The position numbers and the translations under genes are program-made. From Triplophysa rosa (Eukaryota > Chordata > Actinopteri > Cypriniformes > Nemacheilidae): a DNA stretch of 64,000 bases. The stretch spans positions 12,188,124 through 12,252,123 of the forward strand of contig NC_079898.1 in NCBI RefSeq assembly GCF_024868665.1, written 5' to 3'. Numbering within the stretch: position 1 is the stretch's first letter; each line of letters opens with the position of its first letter. The notes under the pieces were generated by a model that was given only the letters and a program-made list of their open reading frames with translations, did not search any database and was not told the DNA's origin. Positions 62,641 to 64,000 of this stretch are shown in pieces.

Positions 62641-64000
62641 ACTCTTGTCTGTTAATGAGGAATAGAGGCATGGGCAAAACAAAAGATTTGAGTGTTTAAC
62701 TAATTATAAGGTACAATTAAAAGAAATAGTTTAAATTTAACCACTGCAAATTATGAAGTTTGTAACAGCCGTTAACATGGACGAAACATACTTGCAATAT
62801 TAATTCCCATGGGGAAAATTTAGTTTTGATTATATAATTATAATAACCATCATAATAATTAAATTAATTTCAAAGTCTTAAAATTCTAACATCGTTTTTA
62901 ATCATTAAATAATTACATTTACATGAATTGTAATGCTAACATAATTCTGTGCTGTTCTTATGACCGTTATATTGCTGATTATGAGGCAACAACCTAAGAC
63001 AATTTCACCTCAAAATAATATTTTGTTTTTCAAATTTCATGTAATATATAGCCTATATATAGAAAGAGAGATTAAAAATGTGACTTTTTGAAAATGAACG
63101 TATTATGAAATAAACAATTAAGACGATTGTGAACGTTTAAATGGATCACTGATACCTAACTACTGTAGCCTATATTTTGGTCAATGACCAAATTTCTCAA
63201 AGTTTTTGGTATAAAAATATATTTTAAACGGAATAGTTTGTCTTAAGTAATGAAAACAAAAACTAATTTCCCGTGTACGCCGTATGGCGTGACCAGTTTA
63301 TATATTAAAGTGAAGAGTGCGCCTCAACAGGTGAACGTTTGCAATGCTAAGTATGTGCAATGGTACATGCGCCGAGTTCACTCAATACCTTGTGAATGCA
63401 GTCACGTGTTTGGCATATTTGGCTGCTAAACTGCAGCCCGCCCATCAGCATCCACGGTCCCACACTCACAGCGCTGCATTCGTCCCAGTAAACTAATTGG
63501 CGTTACTAATACATTTCAAAACAAACCACTGTCCTACTGGTATTGGAATCTTGACAACATAACATTGTAATTTAATGCAAATAACGGCCTCGTTAAGTTG
63601 ATGTGGCTAAATGAGTTCAGTCATGAGTCCCGTTGCTTTTTGTCAAACAACAATAAATTCCTTGTTTTGTACAAGTGTTATCTTCGGTTACGACCGTCAT
63701 CATTTACATCAATTACAATGAAAATAGTTACATCATGTGAAACGCTGCTTTATCCTTCTTTAATCCAAAGGTTTCTACTATTAAAAGTATTCTCGTTCTG
63801 AATTGTCAATAAACCTATATGTTCGCCTTAAAAAGATGATTAGCCACACTGTTCGCGAATGAATGTGCACCCCTCAAACAGTTTTATTCATAAAAATGTG
63901 TTGAAAACTAATGTGCTGTTAGTTCTCTCCTCCAGTATATGATAATCAACAGGCCTTTTTGATCCCAAATGTTTTTTTTATCGGAGATGATTGTCCCATT
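62641..64000. other. Upstream flank of zbtb18, no gene seen
   Basis: It is AT-rich, with a GC-richer patch at 63290-63480 (GTGAATGCAGTCACGTGTTT, CTGCAGCCCGCCCATCAGCA). No exon, RNA gene or recognisable transposon was found. Confidence 0.5.

Overview
The window is vertebrate nuclear DNA. It holds intron-rich genes with GT-AG splicing, AT-rich introns full of short inverted-repeat transposons, and four recognisable vertebrate proteins. The transposon types (TTAA-flanked, hAT-like and Tc1-like MITEs, and a repeated element ending in a 'GATAGTTCACCC'-type terminus) and the protein sequences point to a teleost, most likely a cyprinid; that rank is inference. No operon, phage, CRISPR or bacterial feature is present.

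Layout. (1) 1-12.3 kb, plus strand: the 3' part of dctn1 (dynactin p150Glued), 25 coding exons from a 21-nt microexon to the stop codon. The CAP-Gly end lies before the window. (2) 13.8-14.7 kb, plus: a single-exon divergent class A GPCR. (3) 15.8-21.3 kb, minus: desi2, a PPPDE-family deSUMOylating isopeptidase/thioesterase, five coding exons. (4) 26.2-41.9 kb, plus: adss2 (adenylosuccinate synthetase), 13 coding exons with a 9.3-kb first intron. (5) 42-54 kb: a gene-poor interval with MITEs and unique, GC-richer blocks that may be regulatory. (6) 54-62.6 kb, minus: zbtb18 (RP58), with a long 3' UTR, one main coding exon, a probable 13-nt upstream coding exon and a CpG-rich 5' region. (7) 62.6-64 kb: no gene seen.

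The genes do not form one pathway. desi2, adss2 and zbtb18 keep the order and relative orientation of human 1q44, whereas DCTN1 is on human chromosome 2, so a synteny boundary lies near 14.7-15 kb. Exon phases were checked by hand: dctn1 gives 1117 visible residues, desi2 196, adss2 459 and zbtb18 535 (544 with the upstream exon), all uninterrupted.

The most unusual structures are mobile DNA. They include a ~1.3-kb near-continuous palindrome in a dctn1 intron, a three-level nest of transposons in an adss2 intron, a 3-kb long-terminal-inverted-repeat element in adss2 intron 1 carrying other elements and a decayed ORF, and an intact-ended 1.68-kb hAT-like element in desi2 intron 1. I found no convincing new biological system; the findings are ranked candidates.
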